A DNA stretch of 64,000 bases, from the NCBI GenBank assembly GCA_016716745.1, contig JADJVD010000001.1:1-64000 (forward strand). The letters are read 5' to 3'. Below the pieces are notes generated by a model that was not told the origin of the DNA, ran no database searches, and saw only the letters and a list, made by a program, of their open reading frames with translations. The stretch's first letter is position 1, and every line of letters begins with the position of its first letter. Below are positions 8,969-17,204 of the stretch, one piece after another. Origin of the DNA: Hyphomicrobiales bacterium (GTDB taxonomy: Bacteria; Pseudomonadota; Alphaproteobacteria; Rhizobiales; Beijerinckiaceae). The position numbers were made by a program, and so were the translations under genes.

Positions 8969-9729
8969 GCGCGGGCGCGCTTCTCTCGCTCCGCCATCTG
9001 CGCAAGGAGTATCGCGCCGGCCAACCGGTGCTGAAGGACATCACGCTCGACATCGACGCCAACGGGCTGACGGCGATCATCGGCCCGTCCGGCACCGGCA
9101 AGTCGACGCTGATCCGCTGCATCAACCGGCTGGTCGATCCGACATCGGGCGAAATCCTGTTCGAGGGGAAGGATCTGGCGAAGCTGAAGGGCGGCGCGCT
9201 GCGGGCGGCGCGCCGGCGCGTCGGCATGGTGTTTCAGGAATACAATCTGGTCGAGCGCCTCACCGTGATCGAGAACGTGCTGACGGGCCGGCTCGGCTAC
9301 GTGCCGGCCTGGCGCGCCTTTCTGCGCAAGTTTCCGGAAGCGGACGTGACGCGCGCCTTCGATCTGATCGACGCCGTGGGCCTCAACGAGGAATTCGCCA
9401 CGCGGCGCGCCGACAAGCTCTCCGGCGGGCAGCGCCAGCGCGTCGGCATCGCGCGCGCGCTGATGCAGGAGCCGGCGCTGATCTTGGCCGACGAGCCGAC
9501 TTCCTCGCTCGATCCGAAGACCTCGGTCGAGATCATGGAGCTGCTCGCCGAGGTGAGCGCGAACCGGCATGTGCCAGTCGTCGTCAACATCCACAATGTC
9601 GATCTGGCGCGCCGCTACGCCACGCGCATCATCGGCATGACCGGCGGCAATGTCGTCTACGACGGGCCGCCGACCGGGCTGACCGAACGCGATCTGGCGC
9701 ATATCTACGGCGGCGAGGACTTTCTGTGA
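8965..9729 (+). CDS. phnC: Phosphonate-type ABC transporter ATPase
   Basis: 254 residues with Walker A GPSGTGKST, signature LSGGQRQRVGIARAL, Walker B LILADEPTSSLD and the switch His in VNIHNVDLA. The VVNIHNVDLARRYATRIIGM segment is characteristic of PhnC. It energises uptake through the two permeases downstream. The GTG start at 8965 overlaps the stop of the second binding-protein gene, and its own stop overlaps the next start; this implies translational coupling along the operon. Confidence 0.92.
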   Translation: MSAGALLSLRHLRKEYRAGQPVLKDITLDIDANGLTAIIGPSGTGKSTLIRCINRLVDPTSGEILFEGKDLAKLKGGALRAARRRVGMVFQEYNLVERLTVIENVLTGRLGYVPAWRAFLRKFPEADVTRAFDLIDAVGLNEEFATRRADKLSGGQRQRVGIARALMQEPALILADEPTSSLDPKTSVEIMELLAEVSANRHVPVVVNIHNVDLARRYATRIIGMTGGNVVYDGPPTGLTERDLAHIYGGEDFL

Positions 9730-10526
9730 GCGCGGCCGAGCATCGCGCGGCCCGACCCGACGCCTTTCCGGCCAACTGGACGAGCCGGGTGGCGTGGATC
9801 GGGCTTGCCGTCTACACGATTTACGCGACCTCCATCCTCGACATCACCTGGGCGCGCTTCGTCACCGGCCTCGACAATGGCGCGAAGTTTCTGGCGCGCA
9901 TGTTTCCGCCGAACATGCAGGCCGACAAGCTCGACCTGATCGCCACCGGCATGATCGAGAGCATGCAGATCGCGGTGCTCGCCACCTTCTTCGGCGTGCT
10001 GCTGTCGCTGCCGCTCGGGCTGGCCGCGGCGCGCAACCTCGCGCCGTCGTGGCTCGCCTGGAGCGCGCGCGGGCTGATCGCGATCTTCCGCTCCTTCCAT
10101 CCTGTGATCGTGTCGATCCTGTTCGTGAAGGCGGTCGGCTTCGGCGCGCTCGCCGGCATTCTGGCGCTGATCGTCTCGTCGCTGGGCTTCGTCTCCAAAC
10201 TGTTCGCCGAAGTCGTCGAGGAGATGAACCCAAAGCAGGTGGAGGCGGTGCGCGCCACCGGCGCGAACTTCTGGAACGTGCTCGTCATGGCGGTGTTTCC
10301 GCAGGTGATGGCGCGCTTCGTCGGCCTCACCGTCTACCAGTTCGATTCCAACATCCGGAACTCGACGATGGTGGGCATCGTCGGCGGCGGCGGCATCGGC
10401 GCGCCGCTGTTCACCGCCTATCAGCGGTTCGACTACGACGTGGTGCTGACGATCCTGATCATCATCATCGCGATCATCATGGTCGCCGAGCTCGTCTCCG
10501 GCCGCATCCGCAGGATCTTCCAATGA
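9726..10526 (+). CDS. phnE: Phosphonate-type ABC transporter permease 1
   Basis: 266 residues, about six membrane helices. The coupling-loop region around residues 165-185 (EVVEEMNPKQVEAVRATGAN) is the EAA-type motif that contacts the ATPase, and NSTMVGIVGGGGIG is a PhnE hallmark. The GTG start overlaps phnC. It forms the inner-membrane channel with the second PhnE encoded immediately downstream, as in other phn loci with paired permeases. Confidence 0.9.
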   Translation: MSAAEHRAARPDAFPANWTSRVAWIGLAVYTIYATSILDITWARFVTGLDNGAKFLARMFPPNMQADKLDLIATGMIESMQIAVLATFFGVLLSLPLGLAAARNLAPSWLAWSARGLIAIFRSFHPVIVSILFVKAVGFGALAGILALIVSSLGFVSKLFAEVVEEMNPKQVEAVRATGANFWNVLVMAVFPQVMARFVGLTVYQFDSNIRNSTMVGIVGGGGIGAPLFTAYQRFDYDVVLTILIIIIAIIMVAELVSGRIRRIFQ

Positions 10527-11332
10527 CGGACGCCGCCGCCCGCGCGCCGCGCGTCTGGACGCGCTTCTCGCCGACCGAGCGCATCGCGCGCTCGATGCTC
10601 TACATCCTCACCGCGGCGGCCGTCGTCTGGTCGATGAAGGCGGTCGACATCATTCCGGAGTTTCTCTACGACGCGCCGGAACAGACCGCGGACCTCTTCC
10701 GCCGCATGTGGCCGTTCGACTGGTCGTTCTATCCCAAGGCCGTGCACGACGCGCTGATCGAGACGTTCCATATCGCAACGCTCGGCACGATCATGGCGAT
10801 CGTGCTCGCCCTGCCGCTGTCGTTTCTGGCGGCGCGCAACTTCACCTCGAACCCGATCCTGAATTTCATCGCGCAGTTCATCTTCGTGTCCTCGCGCTCG
10901 GTGAATTCGCTGATCTGGGCGCTGCTGTTCGTCGCGATCTTCGGGCCCGGCGCGCTCTCCGGCGTGCTGTCGATCGCGTTCCGCTCCATCGGCTTCGTCG
11001 GCAAGCTGTTCGGCGAGGCGCTCGAGGAGGCGCAGCCCGGCCCGATCGAGGCGCTGACCGCCGCCGGCGCGCCGCGCTCGATGATCCTCGTCAAGGGCTA
11101 CTGGCCGCAGGTGGAGCCGGCCTTCTGGTCGGTGGCGCTGCTGCGCTGGGACATCAACATCCGCGAGTCCGCCGTGCTCGGCCTCGTCGGTGCGGGCGGC
11201 ATCGGCGTCGCGCTCGACGCCGCCCTGAACAATCTCTACTGGGATCAGGTCGGCCTGATCCTCGGCGTCATCTTCGCCGTGGTGATCGTCACGGAAGTCG
11301 TCACCTCGACGATCCGCTCGCGCATCATCTGA
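10523..11332 (+). CDS. phnE: Phosphonate-type ABC transporter permease 2
   Basis: 269 residues starting at the ATG at 10523 (MTDAAARAPRVW), which overlaps the stop of the first permease by 4 bases. The coupling-loop sequence EALEEAQPGPIEALTAAGA and the ending segment NIRESAVLGLVGAGGIG mark it as PhnE-like. It is the last gene of the operon; its stop is 3 bases from the stop of a convergent small gene. Confidence 0.9.
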   Translation: MTDAAARAPRVWTRFSPTERIARSMLYILTAAAVVWSMKAVDIIPEFLYDAPEQTADLFRRMWPFDWSFYPKAVHDALIETFHIATLGTIMAIVLALPLSFLAARNFTSNPILNFIAQFIFVSSRSVNSLIWALLFVAIFGPGALSGVLSIAFRSIGFVGKLFGEALEEAQPGPIEALTAAGAPRSMILVKGYWPQVEPAFWSVALLRWDINIRESAVLGLVGAGGIGVALDAALNNLYWDQVGLILGVIFAVVIVTEVVTSTIRSRII

Positions 11333-11335
11333 GCG

Positions 11336-11584
11336 TCACGGCCGGGGGACGCAGGAATAGGCGCGCGGGATGGTCGCGGCGGTGCTGCGGCGCGCCTGCG
11401 CCGCGCCCCACTGGCCGCCGACGACCTTCTGGACCTGCCCTTTCGGGCATTTGCCATTGTCGACGAGGACGCTCTCGCCATAGCGAAGGGCGCCCTTGGC
11501 GGGCTCCTGCTTCAGGATCTCGACGGCGACGGCGGGCGTGGCGAACAGGCCGGCGGCGACCACGGCGAGCGTCAGACGCGACAT
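11336..11584 (-). CDS. Small secreted protein resembling DUF6719
   Basis: 82 residues from the ATG at 11584 (MSRLTLAVVAAGLFATPAVA), preceded by GGGAGG. The first 20 residues form a signal peptide, so the mature protein of about 62 residues is periplasmic or secreted. The mature part (ILKQEPAKGALRYGESVLVD, then CPKGQ and a final SCVPRP) matches my memory of the uncharacterised DUF6719 family of rhizobial relatives. Two cysteines could form a disulfide. It converges on the phn operon, and a second PhoB-box-like repeat lies 53 bases upstream of its start. No function is known. Confidence 0.65.
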   Translation of the reverse strand: MSRLTLAVVAAGLFATPAVAVEILKQEPAKGALRYGESVLVDNGKCPKGQVQKVVGGQWGAAQARRSTAATIPRAYSCVPRP

Positions 11585-11814
11585 GCATTCCTCCCTCGGT
11601 TGGCGAACATCGCGAGGCAAGCCTCCGCCCGGCCGCGTGACCGACCCGTGACCGAGCTGTCACGCCCGCTCGGCCCCGCCCGGCCCCGGGCGTTGTCAAG
11701 CCGGCCCGGATCGCCTACAGGCGGCGCTGCCAATCCGGCCCGGCCCGGGGCCCCGGCGCGGGGGGGGGCCGCGGGCGTATGCGCCCCGTTCCCGTTGCCG
11801 AGCCGGGGGCACCC
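11585..11814. other. Longest intergenic stretch (230 bases) before typA
   Basis: This divergent region contains a repeated GTGACCG element (11637-11654) followed by CTGTCAC (11657-11663), then very GC-rich sequence ending in a run of nine G (11760-11768). It must hold promoters for typA and for the small secreted protein. I see no further gene. Confidence 0.5.
11637..11654 (-). promoter_or_regulatory. Second PhoB-box-like direct repeat
   Basis: Read on the minus strand it is CGGTCAC, 4-base spacer, CGGTCAC: six of seven matches to the CTGTCAY half-site twice, in 7-4-7 spacing, 53-70 bases upstream of the small secreted protein gene. The spacer is GC-rich, unlike a classical box, which lowers confidence. 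Confidence 0.33.
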
Positions 11815-13639
11815 GTGAAACCGACGCAACATCGCCATCATCGCCCATGTCGACCACGGCAAGACGACGCTCGTCGACAAGCTGCTGCAGGCCTCCGGCG
11901 CCTTCCGCGACAACCAGCGCGTCGCCGAGCGCGTGATGGATTCCAACGATCTCGAAAAGGAGCGCGGCATCACCATTCTGGCCAAGGCGACCTCGGTCGT
12001 CTGGAAGGACGTGCGCATCAACATCGTCGACACGCCCGGCCACGCCGATTTCGGCGGCGAGGTGGAGCGCATCCTCTCCATGGTGGACGGCGCCATCGTG
12101 CTGGTCGACGCGGCCGAAGGGCCGATGCCGCAGACCAAATTCGTCGTCGGCAAGGCGCTGAAGATGGGCCTGAAGCCCATCGTCGCCATCAACAAGGTGG
12201 ACAAGCACGACGCCCGGCCGAGCGAGGTCATCAACGAGGTGTTCGACCTGTTCGCCGCGCTCGACGCCAGCGACGAGCAGCTCGACTTCCCGATCCTCTA
12301 CGGCTCCTCCAAGCAGGGCTGGATGGCCGAGAGCCCGGAGGGGCCTCAGGACGGCATGGGCCCGCTGTTCGACCTCGTGCTGCGCCATGTCGCGCCGCCG
12401 CAGGTGGAGGACGGCGGCTTCCGCATGCTCGGCACGCTGCTCGAGGCCAACCCCTATCTTGGCCGCATCATCACCGGCCGCGTCTTCGCCGGCAGCGTGA
12501 AGCCGAACCAGCCGGTGCGCGTGCTCGACCGCAAGGGCAATGTCGTCGAACAGGGCCGCGTCTCGAAGATCCTCGCCTTCCGCGGCATCGAGCGTCAGCC
12601 CATCGAAGAGGCCGAGGCCGGCGACATCATCGCCATCGCGGGCCTCGAGAAGTTCAACGTCGCCGACACGCTCGCGGCGCTCGACGTGAGCGAGCCGTTG
12701 CAGGCCCAGCCCATCGATCCGCCGACGCTCTCCATGACCTTCCTCGTCAACGATTCGCCGTACGCCGGCACCGAGGGCGACAAGGTGACGAGCCGCGTCA
12801 TCCGTGACCGGCTGTTCAAGGAAGCCGAGGGCAATGTCGCGCTGCGCGTCGACTCGGCCCCCAATTCGGACGCCTATGTCGTCTCCGGGCGCGGCGAATT
12901 GCAGCTCGCGATCCTGATCGAGACGATGCGCCGCGAGGGCTTCGAGCTTGGCATTTCGCGCCCGCGCGTCGTCTACCAGAAGAGCGACGACGGCGAGACG
13001 CTGGAGCCGATCGAGGAAGTCGTCATCGACGTCGACGAGGAACATTCCGGCGTCGTCGTGCAGAAGATGAGCGAGCGCAAGGCCGAGCTCGTCGAGATGC
13101 GCCCCTCCGGCGGCAATCGCCAGCGCCTCGTGTTCTACGCTCCGACCCGCGGCCTCATCGGCTATCAGGGCGAGTTGCTGACCGACACGCGCGGCACGGC
13201 GATCATGAACCGCCTGTTCCACGATTACGCGCCCTACAAGGGCGACATCCAGGGCCGGCGCAACGGCGTCCTCATCTCCAACGATCAGGGCGAGGCCGTC
13301 GCCTATGCGCTGTGGAACCTCGAGGATCGCGGCCCGATGATGATCGAGCCCGGCTGGAAGGTGTATCAGGGCATGATCGTCGGCGAGCACACGCGCGACA
13401 ACGATCTCGAAGTGAACGTGCTGAAGGGCAAGAAGCTCACCAACATCCGCGCCGCCGGCAAGGACGAGGCGGTGCGTCTCACCCCGCCGATCCGCATGAC
13501 GCTGGAGAAGGCGCTCGCCTATATCGGCGACGACGAACTGGTCGAGGTGACGCCGAAGTCGATCCGCCTGCGCAAGACGATGCTCGACCCCAACGACCGC
13601 AAGAAGGCCGAGCGCGCCGCCAAGGACACGGCGGCGTGA
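11815..13639 (+). CDS. typA: Ribosome-associated translational GTPase TypA/BipA, frameshifted at codon 4
   Basis: TypA binds the 70S ribosome and assists late 50S assembly, cold and stress growth. The G1 motif (AHVDHGKTT), G2 region (ERGIT), G3 (DTPGHADF) and G4 (NKVD) are in order, followed by EF-G-like domains and the family C-terminus. The expected start is GTG AAA at 11815, but the next bases need one base removed (near 11824, an extra A) to read MKPRNIAIIAHVDHG; otherwise a TGA blocks the frame. With that correction the protein is 607 residues, the normal length. The rest of the gene is intact, so the shift is probably a sequence error. Confidence 0.92.
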
Positions 13640-13688
13640 GAGCGAAGGATACGGCCGCCCCAGGCGAACCCCCCCCCGCCGTTCGCGA

Positions 13689-13712
13689 CGGCGCCCCTCG
13701 GGGCGCCGTTTT
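13689..13712 (+). terminator. Rho-independent terminator after typA
   Basis: A perfect 9-base stem (CGGCGCCCC at 13689-13697 with GGGGCGCCG at 13700-13708) is followed directly by TTTT. It lies 49 bases after the typA stop and 28 bases before the next start, so it separates typA from the thioesterase gene. Confidence 0.75.
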
Positions 13713-13740
13713 GCTATGCAGGGGTCGGGAGGGGCCTGAG

Positions 13741-14190
13741 ATGAGCCTGATGCGGGAACTCGGCGAACATCTGACCGGCCTCGAGCGGCTGCGCGCGATG
13801 ATGACGTCCGACCGCCAGCCCGGCATGGCGACGACGCTCGGCATGAGCATCGTCGAGGCGCAGGACGGGCGCGTGGCGCTGAAAGCGCCGCCCGGCGCGC
13901 ATCTGGCCAACACCAACGGCGTCGTGCAGGGGGGCTTCGCCGCCAGCCTGCTCGACATGGCCTGCGGCTACGCCGTCATCTCCAAGCTCGACGCCGGGCG
14001 CACCTGCTCGACGCTGGAGCTCAAGGTCGCCTACCACCGCCCGGTGCTGCTCACCGTCGGCCATGTGATCGCCGAGGGAACGGTCGTCAATCTGGGCTCG
14101 CGCATCGGCTACGCCGAGGCCCGGTTGGTCGACGACGCAGGACGCCTGTGCGCCAGCGCCAGCTCGACGCTCATGCTGCTGAAAATCTGA
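13741..14190 (+). CDS. PaaI-family hotdog thioesterase
   Basis: 149 residues starting at the ATG at 13741, with GGAGGGG upstream. The hotdog motif ANTNGVVQGGFAASLLDMACG (about residues 58-78) includes the catalytic-region N-G-x-V-x-G-G seen in PaaI/YdiI-type proteins that hydrolyse acyl-CoA. LELKVAYHRPV and RIGYAEARL are further family segments. It is a single-gene unit after a terminator. Substrate unknown; aromatic or medium-chain acyl-CoA is typical of the family. Confidence 0.82.
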   Translation: MSLMRELGEHLTGLERLRAMMTSDRQPGMATTLGMSIVEAQDGRVALKAPPGAHLANTNGVVQGGFAASLLDMACGYAVISKLDAGRTCSTLELKVAYHRPVLLTVGHVIAEGTVVNLGSRIGYAEARLVDDAGRLCASASSTLMLLKI

Positions 14191-14274
14191 GCGCCGACGC
14201 GCCCGCAGGGCGCAACCCGCCATTAAGCCCGGCCCGTCCATGCTCCCGGGGAGAGCCATGGCTGCGGACGCGCG

Positions 14275-14799
14275 ATGACCGAGAGTGAGGACTTCTTCGC
14301 GGCCGCGCGGGCGGCGAACGAGGCGTTTCACGCGGCCAAGGCCGCCGGAAACCTCGACGCTGCGGCGCGGATCCATCTCGATTCGCCGCTGGCCGGACAG
14401 GAAATGGTGGACCTCGCGGCTCTCGCCTTCGAGCAGGGCGACCTGCGGCGCACGCGGCGCTTTGCGCGTCAGGCGATCGCCCGGCGAAGCCAGATCGGCG
14501 CGCGCCTCGTGCTGGCGCTGAGTTGGATCGTCCTCCTGCCGCCGTTGCTGCCGAGTTTCGGACTGTTCCTGCTCGGCGCGCGCATCGTCGACTTCGCCAG
14601 ACGCCGGCGATGGATCGCGGCGGCGTCGGCGCTCGCCCTCGCTTATCTCGCGGCCATCGCCCTGCGCCATGCGGCGCTCCTCGTCGCGACGCCCGCGCAG
14701 GTCGCGTTGGCGATGTATGTGGCGGTCGGCGGGTTCGCGGTCTTGATGCTCACCCCGCTCCTCATCGACATCGCCCATGCGCTGACCGATCGCGACTGA
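14275..14799 (+). CDS. Membrane protein of unknown function
   Basis: 174 residues. The N-terminal 70 residues are soluble, charged and Ala-rich (AARAANEAFHAAKAAGNLDAAARIH), resembling a helical repeat; the rest forms about three to four membrane helices (for example LSWIVLLPPLLPSFGLFLLGA). A 6-codon reading frame starting at 14258 ends in an overlap with this ATG and could couple its translation. I do not recognise a family. Intact length, codon use and a plausible start support it as a real gene. Confidence 0.6.
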   Translation: MTESEDFFAAARAANEAFHAAKAAGNLDAAARIHLDSPLAGQEMVDLAALAFEQGDLRRTRRFARQAIARRSQIGARLVLALSWIVLLPPLLPSFGLFLLGARIVDFARRRRWIAAASALALAYLAAIALRHAALLVATPAQVALAMYVAVGGFAVLMLTPLLIDIAHALTDRD

Positions 14800-14966
14800 G
14801 CGCGGCGGCCGCTTCGGTCAACCATTTGGGGCTCCGCATCGGGAGGGCGAGTCGCCAAAATCCGCTGCGCCGACGCGCCAGAGGGGGAGACGCCGCGCCA
14901 AAGCCGTGACAGGCTCGCCCGGCGCGGCGCTTGCATGGCGCCCGCCACAGGCCGGAGGGGGTCGGG

Positions 14967-16376
14967 ATGGCGGCGACAGACGCGGTTTCCACGAAAGATC
15001 ATGTCGACGAGATGTTGCCGGCGCCGCGGCTCGCGGCGCTCGGCCTGCAGCATGTGCTCGTCATGTATGCGGGCGCGGTGGCGGTGCCGCTCATCGTCGG
15101 CCGAGCGCTCGGGCTACAGCCGCAGGACGTGGCGTTCCTTATCAGCGCGGACCTTTTCGCCTGCGGCGTGGCGACGCTCATTCAGGCCTGGGGCCTGCCG
15201 GGCGTCGGCATCCGCCTTCCGGTGATGATGGGCGTCACCTTCGCCTCCGTCACGCCGATGATCGCCATCGGCAAGACCGGCGATCTCGGCATCACCGGCG
15301 TGTTCGGCGCGGTGATCGCGGCCGGCGTGTTCGGGCTCGTCATCTCGCCGCTCGTCAGCCGGATGCTGCGTTTCTTCCCGCCCGTGGTGACGGGGACGAT
15401 CATCCTCGTCATCGGCGTCTCGCTGATGCGCGTCGGCATCCAGTGGGCGGCTGGAGGGCCGGCCTTCATCACCGCGATGATCGAGGGCAAGCTGCGCCTC
15501 ATCGACAATCCGAACCCTAATTACGGCGCGCCCGGCGGGCTCGCCATCGCCGGCTTCGTGCTGCTCGTCGTGCTCGGCATCACCAGGTTCGCGCGCGGAT
15601 TCCTGCAGAACGTCGCGGTGCTCGCGGGCATCGTGATCGGCTGCCTCGTCGCCGGCGCCTTCGGCATGATGAATTTCGACGCGGTGGGCCGCGCCGGATG
15701 GTTCGCGCTGGTGACGCCCTTCCATTTCGGCGCGCCGAAATTCGAGATCTTCTCTATCGTCACCATGTGCCTGGTGATGATCGTGGTGATGATCGAATCG
15801 ACGGGCATGTTCCTCGCCCTCGGCGAGATGACGGGCCGCAAGGTCGATCAGGCGTCGCTGACGAAGGGCCTGCGCGCCGACGGTCTCGGCACGATCATCG
15901 GGGGCGTGTTCAACACGTTCCCCTATACGAGCTTCTCGCAGAATGTCGGGCTCGTCGGCGTCACCGGCGTGCGCTCGCGCTTCGTTGCGGTGGCGGGCGG
16001 CGTCATCCTGCTGGCGATGGGTCTGATCCCCAAGCTCGGCGCGCTGGTCGAGGCGGTGCCGCAGGCTGTGCTCGGCGGGGCGGGAATCGTGATGTTCGGC
16101 ATGGTGGCGGCCACCGGCGCGCGCATCCTCGCGGGCGTCGACTTCAAGGGCAACCGCAACAATCTCTATATCGTCGCCGTATCGGTCGGCTTCGGCATGA
16201 TCCCGCTGGTCGCGCCGAACTTCTTCAAGCAGCTGCCGCACGGGCTGCACCCGCTGCTCGAATCCGGCATCCTGCTCGCCGCCGTGGCGGCGGTCGTGCT
16301 GAACCTGTTCTTCAACGGCGCCGGCCGGGCCGACGAACGCGCGGCGATCGAGGCGGCGAGCCACGCGGAGGCGTGA
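14967..16376 (+). CDS. NCS2-family uracil/xanthine-type permease
   Basis: 469 residues with 12-14 hydrophobic segments. The family core FNTFPYTSFSQNVGLVGVTG (about residues 315-334) contains the QN-x-G-x4-TG motif of nucleobase:cation symporter-2 proteins, and the N-terminus (LQHVLVMYAGAVAVPLIVGRAL) is typical. The ATG at 14967 follows GGAGGGGGT. NCS2 proteins take up uracil, xanthine or uric acid with protons; the sequence leans to the purine (XanQ/UacT) subtype but does not settle it. A uracil role would fit the URC cluster elsewhere in the window. Confidence 0.9.
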   Translation: MAATDAVSTKDHVDEMLPAPRLAALGLQHVLVMYAGAVAVPLIVGRALGLQPQDVAFLISADLFACGVATLIQAWGLPGVGIRLPVMMGVTFASVTPMIAIGKTGDLGITGVFGAVIAAGVFGLVISPLVSRMLRFFPPVVTGTIILVIGVSLMRVGIQWAAGGPAFITAMIEGKLRLIDNPNPNYGAPGGLAIAGFVLLVVLGITRFARGFLQNVAVLAGIVIGCLVAGAFGMMNFDAVGRAGWFALVTPFHFGAPKFEIFSIVTMCLVMIVVMIESTGMFLALGEMTGRKVDQASLTKGLRADGLGTIIGGVFNTFPYTSFSQNVGLVGVTGVRSRFVAVAGGVILLAMGLIPKLGALVEAVPQAVLGGAGIVMFGMVAATGARILAGVDFKGNRNNLYIVAVSVGFGMIPLVAPNFFKQLPHGLHPLLESGILLAAVAAVVLNLFFNGAGRADERAAIEAASHAEA

Positions 16377-16388
16377 GCGGCGCGCCGG

Positions 16389-16518
16389 AACGCGAGCCTC
16401 CGGCTCGCAAAGGGGGCGCAGAAGCGAGCCAGAGGCTCGCGGTCCGTGCGGGCGTCCTGGAACGCGAGCCTCCGGCTCGCAAAGAGGCGCTAAAGCGAGC
16501 CGGAGGCTCGCGGTCCGG
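16389..16518. repeat. Two REP-like units, each with a pair of 17-base palindromes
   Basis: Two near-identical units (about 16389-16447 and 16461-16518) fill the gap between the convergent permease and efp genes. Each holds a palindrome of type GCGAGCC-TCC-GGCTCGC (16392-16408; 16464-16480) and its near complement GCGAGCC-RGA-GGCTCGC (16424-16440; 16495-16511). All four can form 7-base stems and the paired units can fold on each other. They look like a dispersed extragenic palindromic element and may end transcription from both sides. Confidence 0.8.
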
Positions 16519-16522
16519 CGCG

Positions 16523-17089
16523 TCAGTCCTTGGCGCGCTCGGCGTAGCTGCCGTCTTCCGTCAGCACCACGATGCGGGTGCCGGCGGTGATGTGCGGCGG
16601 CACCATGACGCGCGCGCCGTTCGACATCTTGGCGGGCTTGTAGGAGGAGGAGGCCGTCTGCCCCTTCGTCACCGGCTCGGTCTCCATCACCTCCAGCGTC
16701 ACGCGCTGGGGCAGCTGGATCGCCACCGCATTGCCGTCGAAGGTCGACAGGATGCAGACCATGCCTTCCTGCAGCCACTGGCCCTTGTCGCCGACCACGT
16801 CCTCGGACACCGCGAGCTGCTCGTAGTTGTCCTGGTTCATGAAGTGGTAGCCGTCGCCGTCCTGATACAGGAAGGAGAAGTCGTGATCCTCGACATGGGC
16901 GCGCTCGACCTGCTCGGTCGTCTTGTAGCGCTCGGAGACCTTCACGCCGTCCGACATGCGGCGCATGTCGACCTGCGTCGTCGGCGTGCCCTTGCCGGGG
17001 AAGAAGCTCTCGGCGCTGAGCACGATGAACAGCTGGCCGTCCTTCTCGACGACATTGCCCTTGCGAAGGGAGCTCGCGATGACTCTCAC
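16523..17089 (-). CDS. efp: Elongation factor P
   Basis: 188 residues, the standard length, starting at GTG 17089 (MRVIASSLRKGNVVEKDG) after GAGG. EF-P relieves ribosomes stalled at polyproline stretches. The loop PGKGTP carries Lys33, the residue that corresponds to the lysylated Lys34 of E. coli, and the C-terminal TAGTRIVVLTEDGSYAERAKD segment is conserved. The modifying enzymes EpmA and EpmB are encoded next door, which supports beta-lysylation of Lys33. Divergent from epmA; the 115-base gap must hold both promoters. Confidence 0.97.
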   Translation of the reverse strand: MRVIASSLRKGNVVEKDGQLFIVLSAESFFPGKGTPTTQVDMRRMSDGVKVSERYKTTEQVERAHVEDHDFSFLYQDGDGYHFMNQDNYEQLAVSEDVVGDKGQWLQEGMVCILSTFDGNAVAIQLPQRVTLEVMETEPVTKGQTASSSYKPAKMSNGARVMVPPHITAGTRIVVLTEDGSYAERAKD

Positions 17090-17204
17090 GGACGGACCTC
17101 GATTTTCGACATGACGGGGAAAGGCGGAAAGGCTACCCCTGCCCGCCGGAATCGGGCCTGCGCTTAGCCGATTTCCCGTCCGAACGCCAGCGCCGGGGGC
17201 CTGC

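Noticed and set aside
6807..11332. A phosphonate-degradation locus.
   Set aside because: Only uptake genes are present; no C-P lyase, phosphonatase or phosphite dehydrogenase is in the window, so degradation is not supported.
11760..11768. A G-quadruplex regulator before typA.
   Set aside because: It is one run of nine G with no spaced G-tracts of the needed pattern; base-calling artefact is as likely.
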